Assembly: GCF_014190805.1 (NCBI RefSeq)
Contig: NZ_JACHVQ010000001.1
Coordinates: 1,798,001-1,862,000, forward strand
Direction: 5' to 3'
Length of the DNA: 64,000 bases
Source: Flexivirga oryzae
GTDB lineage: Bacteria; Actinomycetota; Actinomycetes; Actinomycetales; Dermatophilaceae
The position numbers were made by a program, and so were the translations under genes. Every line of letters starts with the position of its first letter. Within the stretch, counting starts at the first letter, position 1. The notes under the pieces were generated by a model. It searched no databases. It was given only the letters and a program-made list of their open reading frames with translations, and was not told the origin of the DNA. Of this stretch, positions 26,182 through 35,600 are shown one piece after another.

Positions 26182-27978
26182 AACTCTCGCGGCACTGGTC
26201 TTCGAGACGGTGGCGTATCCCGTCTTGCGGCCTGTCACACGCACGGTGATCTTCTTGCCCGCGTCGGCGGCAGTCACCTTGTGTGAGGCACCTGTCGCGC
26301 CCTTGATCGCAGTGCCACTGTGCAACCACTGGTAGGACAGGGTTACCGGGCTCGGCTTCCACGCCCCGGGCACTGCTTTCAACGTGCTGCCGACCTTCGC
26401 GGTCCCGGAGATCTTCGGTGTCGGCGTCGCGGTCAGCTTCAGCAGCGGGATCGCTCTCGCGGCGCTCGCCTTCGACACAGTGGCGTAGCCCGTCTTGCGG
26501 CCTGTGACGCGAACGGTGATCTTCTTGCCCGCGTCAGCGAGGGAAACCTTGCGTGAGGCACCTGTCGCACCCTTGATCGCAGTGCCGTTGCGCAACCACT
26601 GGTACGACAGGGTTACCGGGCTCGGCTTCCACGCCCCGGGCACTGCTTTCAACGTGCTGCCGACCTTCGCGGTCCCGGAGATCTTCGGTGTCGGCGTCGC
26701 AGTCAAAGTTCGGAAAAGTGTCAATTGGTAGGGCTTTCCCCACGAAGCTTCGCTGTCCGTGCCGTAGATCATCACGTAGACGCGCCCAGCCGGAAGTGCC
26801 AGCGCCTTCGCACCGAGCGACTTCCCGTTCCAGTCGCCACCGTCCAGATAGAAGTCGTACAACTCATCACCACTCTGGTCGTAAACCGCGACCTCATACG
26901 CAGTCCCGGTCCCCAACCCCGACGGGAACGTCAACGACAACTTCCCCCGACCCGCCGACGTCACGTCATACGCAAAATAGTCATGGTCACCCCAGCCGGC
27001 CGCCAACGATGAACCCGACACCGTCCTGCCCAACGACTCCACATCCGCCGACGCGGTGGAAGTATTCGGCTCCGTCTCCACCACCCCAGCAGCCACGGAA
27101 ACCGTCAGCTGGTAGGGCTGTCCCCACGAAGCTTCGCTGTCCGTACCGTAGATCATCACGTAGACGCGCCCAGCCGGAAGATACGTCGCTTGCCCGGCGA
27201 GCCACTTCCCGTTCCAGTCGCCACCGTCCAGATAGAAGTCGTACAACTCATAACCACTCTGGTCGTAAACCGCGACCTCATACGCAGTCCCGGTCCCCAA
27301 CCCCGACGGGAACGTCAACGACAACTTCCCCCGACCCGCCGACGGCACGTCATACGCAAAATAGTCATGGTCACCCCAGCCGGCCGCCAACGACGAACCC
27401 GACACCGTCCTGCCCAACGACTCCACATCCGCCGACGCGGTGGAAGTATTCGGCTCCGTCTCCACCACCCCAGCAGCCACGGAAACCGTCAGCTGGTAGG
27501 GCTGTCCCCACGAAGCTTCGCTGTCCGTACCGTAGATCATCACGTAGACGCGCCCAGCCGGAAGATACGTCGCTTGCCCGGCGAGCCACTTCCCGTTCCA
27601 GTCGCCACCGTCCAGATAGAAGTCGTACAACTCATAACCACTCTGGTCGTAAACCGCGACCTCATACGCAGTCCCGGTCCCCAACCCCGACGGGAACGTC
27701 AACGACAACTTCCCCCGACCCGCCGACGGCACGTCATACGCAAAATAGTCATGGTCACCCCAGCCGGCCGACAACGACGAACCCGACACCGTGGTGCCGA
27801 GCGCGACGGCGTTGGCAGTCGCCATCGAACCATTTGGCTCCTGTTCACTCACGGTTGACGCATGCGCCTCGGGTGCAGCAACCATCGGGAGCATGGCGGC
27901 AATCAGAACCGCCGCGAAGAGTCCGGCGAACCAGCGCAACGGGCGAAATCGGGGCGCACCAATGACAGGAGTAAGCAT
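26170..27978 (-). CDS. Secreted modular protein with three PPC-like and two Ig-like repeats
   Basis: 602 aa. The signal peptide (LFAAVLIAAMLPMVAAPEAHA) ends near residue 40. Three consecutive, almost identical modules of 128 residues follow. Each contains GWGDHDYFAYDV, GKLSLTFPSGLGTGTAYEVA and GRVYVMIYGTDSEASWG, resembling bacterial pre-peptidase C-terminal (PPC) beta domains. Two 90-residue modules then follow (TPKISGTAKVGSTLKAVPGAW; VSLADAGKKITVRVTG), a type common in actinobacterial surface proteins. No catalytic domain is present. Probably adhesive or carbohydrate-binding, but this is inference. GGAGAG precedes the ATG. Confidence 0.8.
   Translation of the reverse strand: MLTPVIGAPRFRPLRWFAGLFAAVLIAAMLPMVAAPEAHASTVSEQEPNGSMATANAVALGTTVSGSSLSAGWGDHDYFAYDVPSAGRGKLSLTFPSGLGTGTAYEVAVYDQSGYELYDFYLDGGDWNGKWLAGQATYLPAGRVYVMIYGTDSEASWGQPYQLTVSVAAGVVETEPNTSTASADVESLGRTVSGSSLAAGWGDHDYFAYDVPSAGRGKLSLTFPSGLGTGTAYEVAVYDQSGYELYDFYLDGGDWNGKWLAGQATYLPAGRVYVMIYGTDSEASWGQPYQLTVSVAAGVVETEPNTSTASADVESLGRTVSGSSLAAGWGDHDYFAYDVTSAGRGKLSLTFPSGLGTGTAYEVAVYDQSGDELYDFYLDGGDWNGKSLGAKALALPAGRVYVMIYGTDSEASWGKPYQLTLFRTLTATPTPKISGTAKVGSTLKAVPGAWKPSPVTLSYQWLRNGTAIKGATGASRKVSLADAGKKITVRVTGRKTGYATVSKASAARAIPLLKLTATPTPKISGTAKVGSTLKAVPGAWKPSPVTLSYQWLHSGTAIKGATGASHKVTAADAGKKITVRVTGRKTGYATVSKTSAARVPKG
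26184..26723. repeat. Two 270-bp direct repeats encoding the Ig-like modules
   Basis: The block starting CTCTCGCGGC at 26184 recurs at 26454, a 270-bp period (90 codons). The copies are nearly identical at nucleotide level, differing mainly in the first ~60 bases and scattered third positions. Confidence 0.75.
26723..27874. repeat. Three 384-bp direct repeats encoding the PPC-like modules
   Basis: Copies start at 26723, 27107 and 27491 with a constant 384-bp period (128 codons). The middle and right copies are almost base-for-base identical over hundreds of bases; the left copy and the distal end of the right copy diverge more. Such identity implies recent duplication or ongoing gene conversion. 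Confidence 0.85.
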
Positions 27979-28007
27979 GACTCTCCGCAGGATTCAGGGG
28001 TCCCGTG

Positions 28008-28035
28008 ATTCGTCCGTGGGTCCCGGTGGACGAAT
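28008..28035 (-). other. Inverted repeat in the leader of the secreted-protein gene
   Basis: ATTCGTCC (28008-28015) and GGACGAAT (28028-28035) form a perfect 8-bp stem with a 12-nt loop, about 30-57 nt before the start codon. It may be an RNA hairpin in the 5' leader or an operator. It matches no riboswitch class I know. Confidence 0.4.
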
Positions 28036-28214
28036 ACAAGCGCCCTCGCCATACCCCTGTCGACAAATGTGCGGAGGTCACCGCCACTCGCAAGAAACCC
28101 CTGTGTTGCCCCACGTTGTGCACGTTCGCGCTACGGCGCCGGACCGGCTTGCCGGCGCGAGGAGCAACGTCGTCTCGAAACCAGGTTCCGGCGCACTTCC
28201 GCCGTCGTCCTGGG

Positions 28215-28754
28215 TCACGCCCACTTGTCCGCCAGGGTCCGCACGACCTTCAGATCACGCGTGGTGGCAACCAACCCACCGCGCTCCATCCGGGCATTGG
28301 AGATCTTCGCCTCGTGTGCGGGTTTGCCCAGCCACCAGTGCAATTCGCTTCCATCTGGGTGCAGCCGCTCCCCCGGCACGTCCCAGTCGGCCAACTCCGA
28401 GCGGCGGTCCGGCGGGAGCGGGTCACGGAAGAAGGTGACGTAACGCCGCAGCGTCGCTCCGTCCAGCGGGTCGGTCAACGAGTCCGCCCGTTCGACGGTC
28501 GCCAGCAGCTGGGCCGGGCTGCGCACGATGCATGGTATGGCGAAACCGAACTCCTCCTCCAGCAGCGGCTCGAGTGTCGCCGCGACCTTCGCGCCGCTGC
28601 GCGTCGGGCTGCCGATGAGCACGTTGCCGCTCTGGATGTGGGTCTCGACGTCGGCGAAGCCGGCCCCGGTCAACACTTCCCGCAGCCGCTGCATCTTCAC
28701 CCAGCGACCACCGACGTTGACCGCACGCAGGAAGACGATGTGGCGCACCGCCAC
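28215..28754 (-). CDS. DUF1697 family protein
   Basis: 179 aa, GTG start immediately after the OsmC stop (no gap). Typical family start RHIVFLRAVNVGGRWVKMQRL, then IQSGNVLIGSPT and a basic C-terminal ARMERGGLVATTRDLKVV. Family members are widespread small cytosolic proteins with no established activity. Probably co-translated with the OsmC-like gene. Confidence 0.85.
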   Translation of the reverse strand: MAVRHIVFLRAVNVGGRWVKMQRLREVLTGAGFADVETHIQSGNVLIGSPTRSGAKVAATLEPLLEEEFGFAIPCIVRSPAQLLATVERADSLTDPLDGATLRRYVTFFRDPLPPDRRSELADWDVPGERLHPDGSELHWWLGKPAHEAKISNARMERGGLVATTRDLKVVRTLADKWA

Positions 28755-29189
28755 TCACTCCGCCTGGTGGGAGGTCACTTCGGTCGGCAGCATGACGGTG
28801 CGACTGACCGTGCACAACCGTTCGTGCGACTTGCGGATCGACTCGGGCAGGATCTCGCGTGCAGCGTCCCCGTCCGCACCCTCCGGGAACTCGACCCGGA
28901 AGGTGATGTCGATGGGCCCCATGTGGTTGCCCTGCTCGTCGCGCAGCTTGTCACCCTCGGCCGTCACCTCGAAACGCGTGGGCTCACTGCGCCGTGCGGT
29001 GAAGATGTCTACGTCGATGCCGGTGCACCCGGCGATCGCCGCGAGCATGATCTCCACCGGGGTGAACTGGTCGTCCCCGCCGCTGCCGAAGTCGAACGTT
29101 CCGCCGCGCGCGTTGGTGGCGCGGAACTTGCCCGGCGACGTACGGGTGATGGTGACGGCGCGGTGCGCGTCGGAAGGCTGAGTCGTCAT
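28755..29189 (-). CDS. OsmC-family peroxiredoxin-like protein
   Basis: 144 aa from ATG 29189. The OsmC signature is FTPVEIMLAAIAGCTGID, with the first redox Cys in AGCTG. The second is in HERLCTVSRTV. These cysteines reduce organic hydroperoxides in OsmC/Ohr proteins; the spacing fits the general OsmC/YhfA group. Followed directly by the DUF1697 gene. Confidence 0.88.
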   Translation of the reverse strand: MTTQPSDAHRAVTITRTSPGKFRATNARGGTFDFGSGGDDQFTPVEIMLAAIAGCTGIDVDIFTARRSEPTRFEVTAEGDKLRDEQGNHMGPIDITFRVEFPEGADGDAAREILPESIRKSHERLCTVSRTVMLPTEVTSHQAE

Positions 29190-29230
29190 ACCGCAAGCCT
29201 GCCACGCGGGCCGTTTCGGGCGCGCCTGAG

Positions 29231-29236
29231 TACCGT
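29231..29236 (+). promoter_or_regulatory. Leaderless-type -10 element for the histidine phosphatase
   Basis: TACCGT, 7 nt before GTG 29244; no Shine-Dalgarno between. Confidence 0.5.
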
Positions 29237-29243
29237 GTGCCAC

Positions 29244-29855
29244 GTGAGCGCACACTCCGACCACAGCATCGTCCTGATCCGCCACGGCGCGACCGAGTGG
29301 TCGCGCAACGGCCGGCACACCGGCACGACCGATCTGCCGCTGCTACCGGAGGGCGAGGCGGACGCGCGCAAGCTGCGCGACCAACTGGACGGCCTGGACA
29401 TCGTCGCGACATTCTGCAGCCCGATGCAGCGCGCACGGCGCACCGCCGAGCTCGCCGGCCTCGACGACGTCCGGATCGACCCGGATCTGCGCGAGTGGGA
29501 TTACGGCGCGTACGAAGGACTTTCGACGCCACAGATCCGGGAGAAGCTCGGCGACCCGTCGTGGGAGATCTTCGCCGACGGGGTCGAGCCCGGCGACACG
29601 CCCGGCGAGACCGTCGAGGACGTAGCGGCCCGCGTCAGTCACGTCGTGCGGCGCGTGGTGCCCCTGCTCGAGGTCGGCAACGTCGCGCTGGTGGCGCACG
29701 GGCACTCGCTGCGGATCTTCGCCGCGATCTTCCTGCGCCAGGAGGCGCGTATGGGCGCTCAGCTCATCCTGAACGCCGGATCGCTGTCCACGCTCGGCTT
29801 CTACCACGGCACACCGTGCATCCAGCGCTGGAACACCGGCGGCGACTACGCCTGA
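29244..29855 (+). CDS. Histidine phosphatase family protein (phosphoglycerate-mutase-like)
   Basis: 203 aa from GTG 29244. The catalytic RHG motif is in IVLIRHGATEWS (His14). A second His is in LVAHGHSLRI, and the acidic catalytic position lies in LREWDYGAYEG. The length suits small acid or sugar phosphatases of this superfamily. The substrate is unknown. The start choice is supported by the -10 placed 7 nt upstream. Its end shares a hairpin with the convergent GCS2 gene. Confidence 0.87.
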   Translation: MSAHSDHSIVLIRHGATEWSRNGRHTGTTDLPLLPEGEADARKLRDQLDGLDIVATFCSPMQRARRTAELAGLDDVRIDPDLREWDYGAYEGLSTPQIREKLGDPSWEIFADGVEPGDTPGETVEDVAARVSHVVRRVVPLLEVGNVALVAHGHSLRIFAAIFLRQEARMGAQLILNAGSLSTLGFYHGTPCIQRWNTGGDYA

Positions 29856-29871
29856 CGCCCGGGGCCGTCAG
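29852..29871. terminator. Convergent-gene hairpin carrying both stop codons in its arms
   Basis: CTGACG (29852-29857) pairs with CGTCAG (29866-29871) across an 8-nt loop. The left arm contains the TGA of the phosphatase gene and the right arm the TGA (minus strand) of the GCS2 gene. Confidence 0.5.
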
Positions 29872-31352
29872 CTGGGGACCTCCCAGGTGTGCACCGGGTC
29901 GCCCGCGTGCATCAGCTCCAGGTAGCGGCGCAGCATTCCGTTGAGCGCGCTCGCGCGGTCCTTGCCCTGCGCCTCAAGGGATCTCACGCAGTCGATCTGC
30001 CAGGAGGCGCCGTTCTGCCCGGTGCGGCACCGGTCCTCGATGACACCGAGGTAGCGATCCCGGACGTCCTGCGCGACGCCCCACTCGGCGAGGCCCTCGT
30101 TGGCCAGCGGGAGCAGGTGGCGCAGGGTCAGCTCGTCGGCGCGCACCTCGCCGAAGCCGGGCCAGTAGACCTTCGCCTCGATGCCCCGCCGGCAGCACTC
30201 GGAGAAGTTGTCGGCGGCAGCGTCGAAGCTCATCCGGGTCCACACCGGGCGGTCGGAGTCGGCGAGCATCCGGGCGACACCGTAGTAGAAGGCGCTGTTC
30301 GCCATACAGTCGATGATCGTCGGCCCGGCCGGCAGCACGCGGTTCTCGACGCGCAGGTGCGGCTTGCCGTCCACGATGTCGTAGATCGGCCGGTTCCAGC
30401 GGTAGACGGTGCCGTTGTGCAGGCGCAGCTCGTCCAGGTGCGGTGCGTCGCCGGCCTCGAACACCGCGACCGGGTCCTCGTCGGTGGACTCCGGCAGCAG
30501 CGCCGGGAAGTAGCGCACGTTCTCCTCGAACAGGTCGAAGATCGAGGTGATCCAGCGCTCCCCGAACCACACCCGCGGCCGAACACCCTGGTTCTTCAAC
30601 TCGATCGCGCGTGTGTCGGTGGCCTGCTCGAACAGCGGCACCCGGCTCTCGTGCCACAGTTCCTTGCCGAAGAAGTACGGCGAATTGGCCCCGATCGCCA
30701 TCTGGATGCCGGAGATCGCCTGCGCGGCGTTCCAGAAGTCGGCGAACCGGTGCGGCTGCACCTGCAGGTGCAGCTGGACGGACGTGCACGCGGACTCCGG
30801 CGCGATCGAATCGGCATACATGGCAAGGCGTTCCCCGCCCGGGCCCTCGATGTCGATGAAGATGTCCTCGCCGCGCGCGGAGAAGATCGCCTCGTTGAGC
30901 GCGGCATACCTCGCGTTGGCGCTCATCCACTCGGTGGTGAAGTGCTCGGGCATCAGGGTGGGCAGGATCCCGATCATCGCGATCTGGGCGCCGGCCTCGT
31001 TCGCCTTCTTCTCGGCGCGGTTCAGGCTGTCGCGCAGGTCCTCCTCCAGCTTGAGCGCCGAGTGGCCGGGCATCGGGCGCGGACTGACGTTGAGCTCGAT
31101 GTTGTACTGCCCGAGCTCGGTCTGGTAGTCCTCGTCCGCGATCGACTCCAGCACGCTCGCGTTGCTCATCGTCGGCTGCAGATCGTCACCGACCAGGTTC
31201 AGCTCGATCTCCATGCCGGTGAGCTGGCGCTCGAAGTCGAAGCTGTGTGTTGTGAGCATGCGCTCGAACACGTCGAGGTCCTGGTGCACCTTCTCGCGGT
31301 AACGCTGTCGTTGCTCGCGGGTGTATGACGTGGCGGCGACGTCCTTGCCCAT
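29868..31352 (-). CDS. Glutamate-cysteine ligase family (GCS2) protein
   Basis: 494 aa from ATG 31352, with GAGGAGG 6 nt upstream; the frame is open further but that part overlaps sbcD and is not real. The GCS2 fold is indicated by FERQLTGMEIELNLV, GQYNIELNVSPRPM, SACTSVQLHLQVQP and GANSPYFFGKELWHESR. It joins glutamate to an amine by ATP-dependent ligation. Actinobacteria use mycothiol rather than glutathione, so the product here may be a gamma-glutamyl compound other than glutathione precursor. The role is unknown. Confidence 0.82.
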   Translation of the reverse strand: MGKDVAATSYTREQRQRYREKVHQDLDVFERMLTTHSFDFERQLTGMEIELNLVGDDLQPTMSNASVLESIADEDYQTELGQYNIELNVSPRPMPGHSALKLEEDLRDSLNRAEKKANEAGAQIAMIGILPTLMPEHFTTEWMSANARYAALNEAIFSARGEDIFIDIEGPGGERLAMYADSIAPESACTSVQLHLQVQPHRFADFWNAAQAISGIQMAIGANSPYFFGKELWHESRVPLFEQATDTRAIELKNQGVRPRVWFGERWITSIFDLFEENVRYFPALLPESTDEDPVAVFEAGDAPHLDELRLHNGTVYRWNRPIYDIVDGKPHLRVENRVLPAGPTIIDCMANSAFYYGVARMLADSDRPVWTRMSFDAAADNFSECCRRGIEAKVYWPGFGEVRADELTLRHLLPLANEGLAEWGVAQDVRDRYLGVIEDRCRTGQNGASWQIDCVRSLEAQGKDRASALNGMLRRYLELMHAGDPVHTWEVPS

Positions 31353-31501
31353 GATGAACCTCCTCGGATCAGCGTGACGCCACGCTTGCACATTCTGGAA
31401 GCCGTCGGCGGCAAAACGCCAAGAGCTTCTTCCGCGGCGCCAGCATCCGGACGAGATGCCACACGCCGGGCCGGCTCCACGCGGCTGTCGGCACCGGCTT
31501 C

Positions 31502-31507
31502 TAATGT
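31502..31507 (+). promoter_or_regulatory. Leaderless-type -10 element for sbcD
   Basis: TAATGT, 7 nt before ATG 31515. Confidence 0.55.
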
Positions 31508-31514
31508 GCCTTCC

Positions 31515-32684
31515 ATGCGCTTCCTGCACACCTCCGACTGGCACCTGGGTCGCCGCTTCCACGGCGCCTCGTTGCTGACTGCGCAGGCCCGCTACCTGGA
31601 CCATCTGGTCCAGACCGTGCGCGCGGAGCGGGTCGACGCCGTGCTCGTCGCGGGCGACGTCTACGACCGGGCGCTGCCCGCGCCGGACAGCATCGAGTTG
31701 CTGGACGAGAACCTGGCCCGGCTGCGTGACGCGGGCGCCGCGGTCGTGCTCTCGTCGGGCAACCACGACTCGGCGATCCGGCTCGGCTTCGGCTCGCGCG
31801 TGCTCGAACACGGTGGCGTGCACATCCGCACCCGGGTCGGGTCCGTCGGACGGCCGGTGCTGCTCGGCGACGTCGCGATCTACCCGCTGCCCTACCTGGA
31901 GCCGGCCCTGACGGCGCCGGCACTGGACGCCACCGAGCCGACCCACGCCGGTGTCCTGCGGGCCGCGATGCGGCGGGTGCACGCGGACCTGATCGGCAGG
32001 AACGTTCCGGGCGTCGTCATGGCGCACGCGTTCGTCGTGGGCGCCACGTCGTGCGAGTCCGAGCGGGACATCAGTGTCGGCGGTGCCAGCGCGGTTCCCG
32101 CAGCGACCTTCTCGGGCCTGGCGTATGCCGCGCTCGGCCACCTGCACGGCGCCCAGCAGGTCGGCGAGGTCGGCCGTTACAGCGGCTCACCGGTGGCCAT
32201 GTCGTTCTCGGAAGCGACGCAGCGCAAGAGTTCCGTGCTGGTCGACATCAGCGACGGCGAGGTCACGACGCAGCTCGTCGATGCGCCGGTGGACCGGCCT
32301 CTGGCGATCCTGCGTGGCACGCTCGCGGAGCTGCTGTCCGACCCCGGTCTGGCGCACGCCGAGGACTCCTGGTGCCAGGTGACGCTCACCGATGCCACGC
32401 GGCCGTTGGGGGCCATGGAGCAGTTGCGCCGACGGTTCCCGCACACCGCGCAACTGCTCTTCGACCAGCCGGTGCCGCGGCTGCAGGGCGCCCGGTACAC
32501 CGCCCGTGTCGCCGGCCGGGGCACCCTCGACCTGTGCTGCGACTTCCTGGCGCACACGCGCGACGGCGCCGGGCCGACCGACGACGAGCGCCGGCTGCTG
32601 CGCACCGCCGTCGAGGCGACCCGGGTCGCCGGTGACGCACACGAGGGCCCCGCCCGCACCCGCGCCGTCGACGGTGTGGCATGA
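31515..32684 (+). CDS. sbcD: Exonuclease subunit SbcD (Mre11-like)
   Basis: 389 aa. Metallophosphoesterase motifs in order: TSDWHLG (7-13), GDVYD (47-51), SGNHD (81-85), MAHAF and GHLHG. It is the nuclease half of SbcCD, which opens hairpins and cuts at blocked DNA ends. The stop overlaps the sbcC start (ATGA). Length is usual for the family. Confidence 0.95.
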   Translation: MRFLHTSDWHLGRRFHGASLLTAQARYLDHLVQTVRAERVDAVLVAGDVYDRALPAPDSIELLDENLARLRDAGAAVVLSSGNHDSAIRLGFGSRVLEHGGVHIRTRVGSVGRPVLLGDVAIYPLPYLEPALTAPALDATEPTHAGVLRAAMRRVHADLIGRNVPGVVMAHAFVVGATSCESERDISVGGASAVPAATFSGLAYAALGHLHGAQQVGEVGRYSGSPVAMSFSEATQRKSSVLVDISDGEVTTQLVDAPVDRPLAILRGTLAELLSDPGLAHAEDSWCQVTLTDATRPLGAMEQLRRRFPHTAQLLFDQPVPRLQGARYTARVAGRGTLDLCCDFLAHTRDGAGPTDDERRLLRTAVEATRVAGDAHEGPARTRAVDGVA

Positions 32685-35600
32685 AACTGCATCGCCTGCG
32701 GTTGCAGGCGTTCGGGCCGTTCGCCGGCTGCGAGGAGATCGACTTCGACGACCTGGCCGCCGACGGACTGCACCTCATCCACGGCCCGACCGGCGCGGGC
32801 AAGTCCAGCATCCTCGACGCGATCTGCTTCGCTCTCTTCTCCGGAGTCCCCGGCAGCCGCATGCAGGGACGCAACAGCTTGCACAGCGACCACGCGGCAC
32901 CGACCACCCGACCCGAGGTCGAGTTGGAGTTCACCGTCGGCGGCCGGCGGTTGCGGGTGCAACGCTCGCCGGAGCACCAGGTCGCGAAGAAGCGCGGCAC
33001 CGGTACCCGGTCCCAGCGTGGTGCCGTGCACCTGGAAGAGCTGCGGTCCGGTCGGTGGGCGACGGTCAGCACCCGTGCCGACGAGGTCGGCCAGGTGATC
33101 GGCGAATTGCTCGGCATGGGCCTGGCGCAGTTCGCCCAGGTCATGCTGCTCCCCCAGGGCGAGTTCACCGCGTTCCTGCGCGCCAAACCCGACGACCGGG
33201 GCAAGTTGCTGGAGCGGCTGTTCGACATCAGCGACTTCGCAGCCGTCGAGCAGTGGCTGGTCGACCACCGCAGGACCCTCGAGACCGAGACCACTCGCGC
33301 CGACGCCCGGCGCGCCGCGCTGGTCGCGCGGGCGCGGGAGGCGCTGAGCGCCATACCCACCGACGATGCGCACCAGAGCACCCCGTGGCCCGATCTCGAC
33401 GACGCCGGTGGCGTAGCCGCGCTGCACGCGCTGTGCGAGCACCTCTCGGAGCGACTCACGGAGGCGCTGGCCGAGGCGGACGGTGCGACCGCCACGGCCG
33501 AGCGGCTGCGTGCGCGGCTGGCCGACGAACGCACGCTCGCGGGTCTCCAGGGCCAGGCGCACGGCGCCCAGCAGGTCCTCGACAGACTCGCCGCGCAGGC
33601 AGCCACGGTCACCGCCGCCGAGCAGCAACTGGAGCGCGCACGCAGAGCCGACGGTTGTCGTGCGGCCATTGCTGCCGTGCAACGCCGGCGGGTGGCGCTC
33701 CGGTCTGCAGCAGCCGCGACTCGTGACGCACGCGGCGCCTTGGCCGCGTCGAGCCGCTGGCCGGTTCCCGAGGCGCACGGTTCGGGTGCGATCTCCGAGA
33801 GCGCGCTGCAGCCGCTGCACGAGCGGGCGCTCGCCGGCAGCACGGCACTGGCCGGGCAGCCGGAGTTGGTGCGGCAGTCCGAGGCGACGGAAGCGGAGTT
33901 GCGGTCAGCGGAGCGGGAGCACGAGCGCGCACACGACAGCGCGGTCCGATGCGCGGCCGCCGTCGCCGATGTCGCCGCACAGGTCACCGCCCTCACCACA
34001 CGCCTCGACGACCGCCGCCCGCGTGCGGCCACCGATCGGCAGTGGCGGGCGTTGCTGACGTGGGTCGACGCCGCCGGTCGGGCGGCCGGTGCGGCGGTCA
34101 CCGATCTCGAGCACGCGTTGCAGTGCGAGGACGAGCGCCGGGTCGCGCAGCAGGAGTGGGCGGCCGCGGAGCAGGGGGTGATCCGGTTGCGCCAGGCACG
34201 TCTGACGGGCATCGCCGCGGAGCTGGCGGCCGACCTGCGGCACGGTGCCCCCTGTCCGGTGTGCGGGTCCGTCGATCATCCGCACCCGGCACCGACCGAC
34301 CCGGACCACGTCGACGCCGAACAGGTGGCCGCCGCCGAGGAGGTCGCGGCCGCCGCGCTGTCACGGTCCGAACGCACCGCATCCCGGTGGTCCGCGGCCG
34401 GCGGACGGGCCGAGCGCAGCTGCGGACTGCTCCGGGACGCCCTCGATCCGCCCGATCCGGACGTCGAGCACCCGCCGTCGGCCGACGCCGGCCTCGACGC
34501 CGCACTCGCCGAGCTGCGCTCGATCGCCACCGCGGCACGCCCGGGCGTCATCGGGCTGGGAGACACCCTCGCGACCGAGTCGCGAGCAGTCGGCGGGGAC
34601 GACCTGCTCCTGCTGCAGACGCTGCGTGCGACGCTCGGCGCCGTGCGTGACACGGTCGCCGAGGGTGCCGCGTCGGCTGCCGGCGCCGCCGACGAGGTTC
34701 GAGCGCTCGAGGACCGGCTCGAGCAGCTGCGCGCCGACGAACTCACCGCCGAGCAGACAGCCGCAGCAGCAGCCGAGACCGCACGGAGCGCGCAGGGCCG
34801 CGTCGCGGCGCTGGAAAACCGGCTCGCCGCGGCCCGCGAGCGACTCGACGAGCTGATCCACGAGCACGACACGGTGTGCGGGTGCTCGGGCGAGACCGAC
34901 CCTGCTGCGGCTCACCTCCGCTGCGTCCAGCAGCTGACTGCGCTGACGACCGCCGCCCAGGCCGAACGCGTCGCCGCCACGGAAGCCGCCAGCGCACTCG
35001 ACGACGTCGACGAGGCGCTCCGTGAGCACCGGTTCGAGGACCTCGCGGCCGCCACGGCGTCCGTGCTCCCCGAGGCGGACCAGCGGCGGCTCCGTTCCGT
35101 GGTCGACGATGCGCGGACCGAGCACGCCAAGGCGACCGGCGTGCTGGAGCAGCCCGAGGTGGCGGCCGCACTCGCCGGCGGTCCCGCCGACGTCGCCGGT
35201 GTCACCGCGGAGCTGTCGGTGGCCGAGCGGTCGGCACGGCACACCCAGGAGGCCGTGGGTGACGTGCGCCGCGCGTTGCAGAGCATCGAGCGCATCGCCG
35301 ACGACCTGCAGGCGCACGACGAACACAGCGCGCCGCTGCATCGGCAACTGGCCGTGGCGACATCGCTGTCGGCCGCGGTGACCGGCTCCGGGGACAACGT
35401 CATGCGGATGCGTCTCACGGCATACGTGCTGGCCGCCCGGCTGGAGACCGTCACCGCCCTCGCCAACGAGCGGTTGCAGGTGATGAGCGGCGGCCGCTAC
35501 CAGTTGGAGCACACCGACGAGAAAGCCGGCCGCGGCACCAAGAGCGGTCTCGGCCTGCGGGTGCGCGATGCGTGGACCGGGACGGCGCGGGAGACCTCGA

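Noticed and set aside
31353..32147. N-terminal extension of the GCS2 ligase frame
   Set aside because: It overlaps sbcD on the other strand for 600 bp, and AGGAGG plus ATG at 31352 gives the family's normal start.
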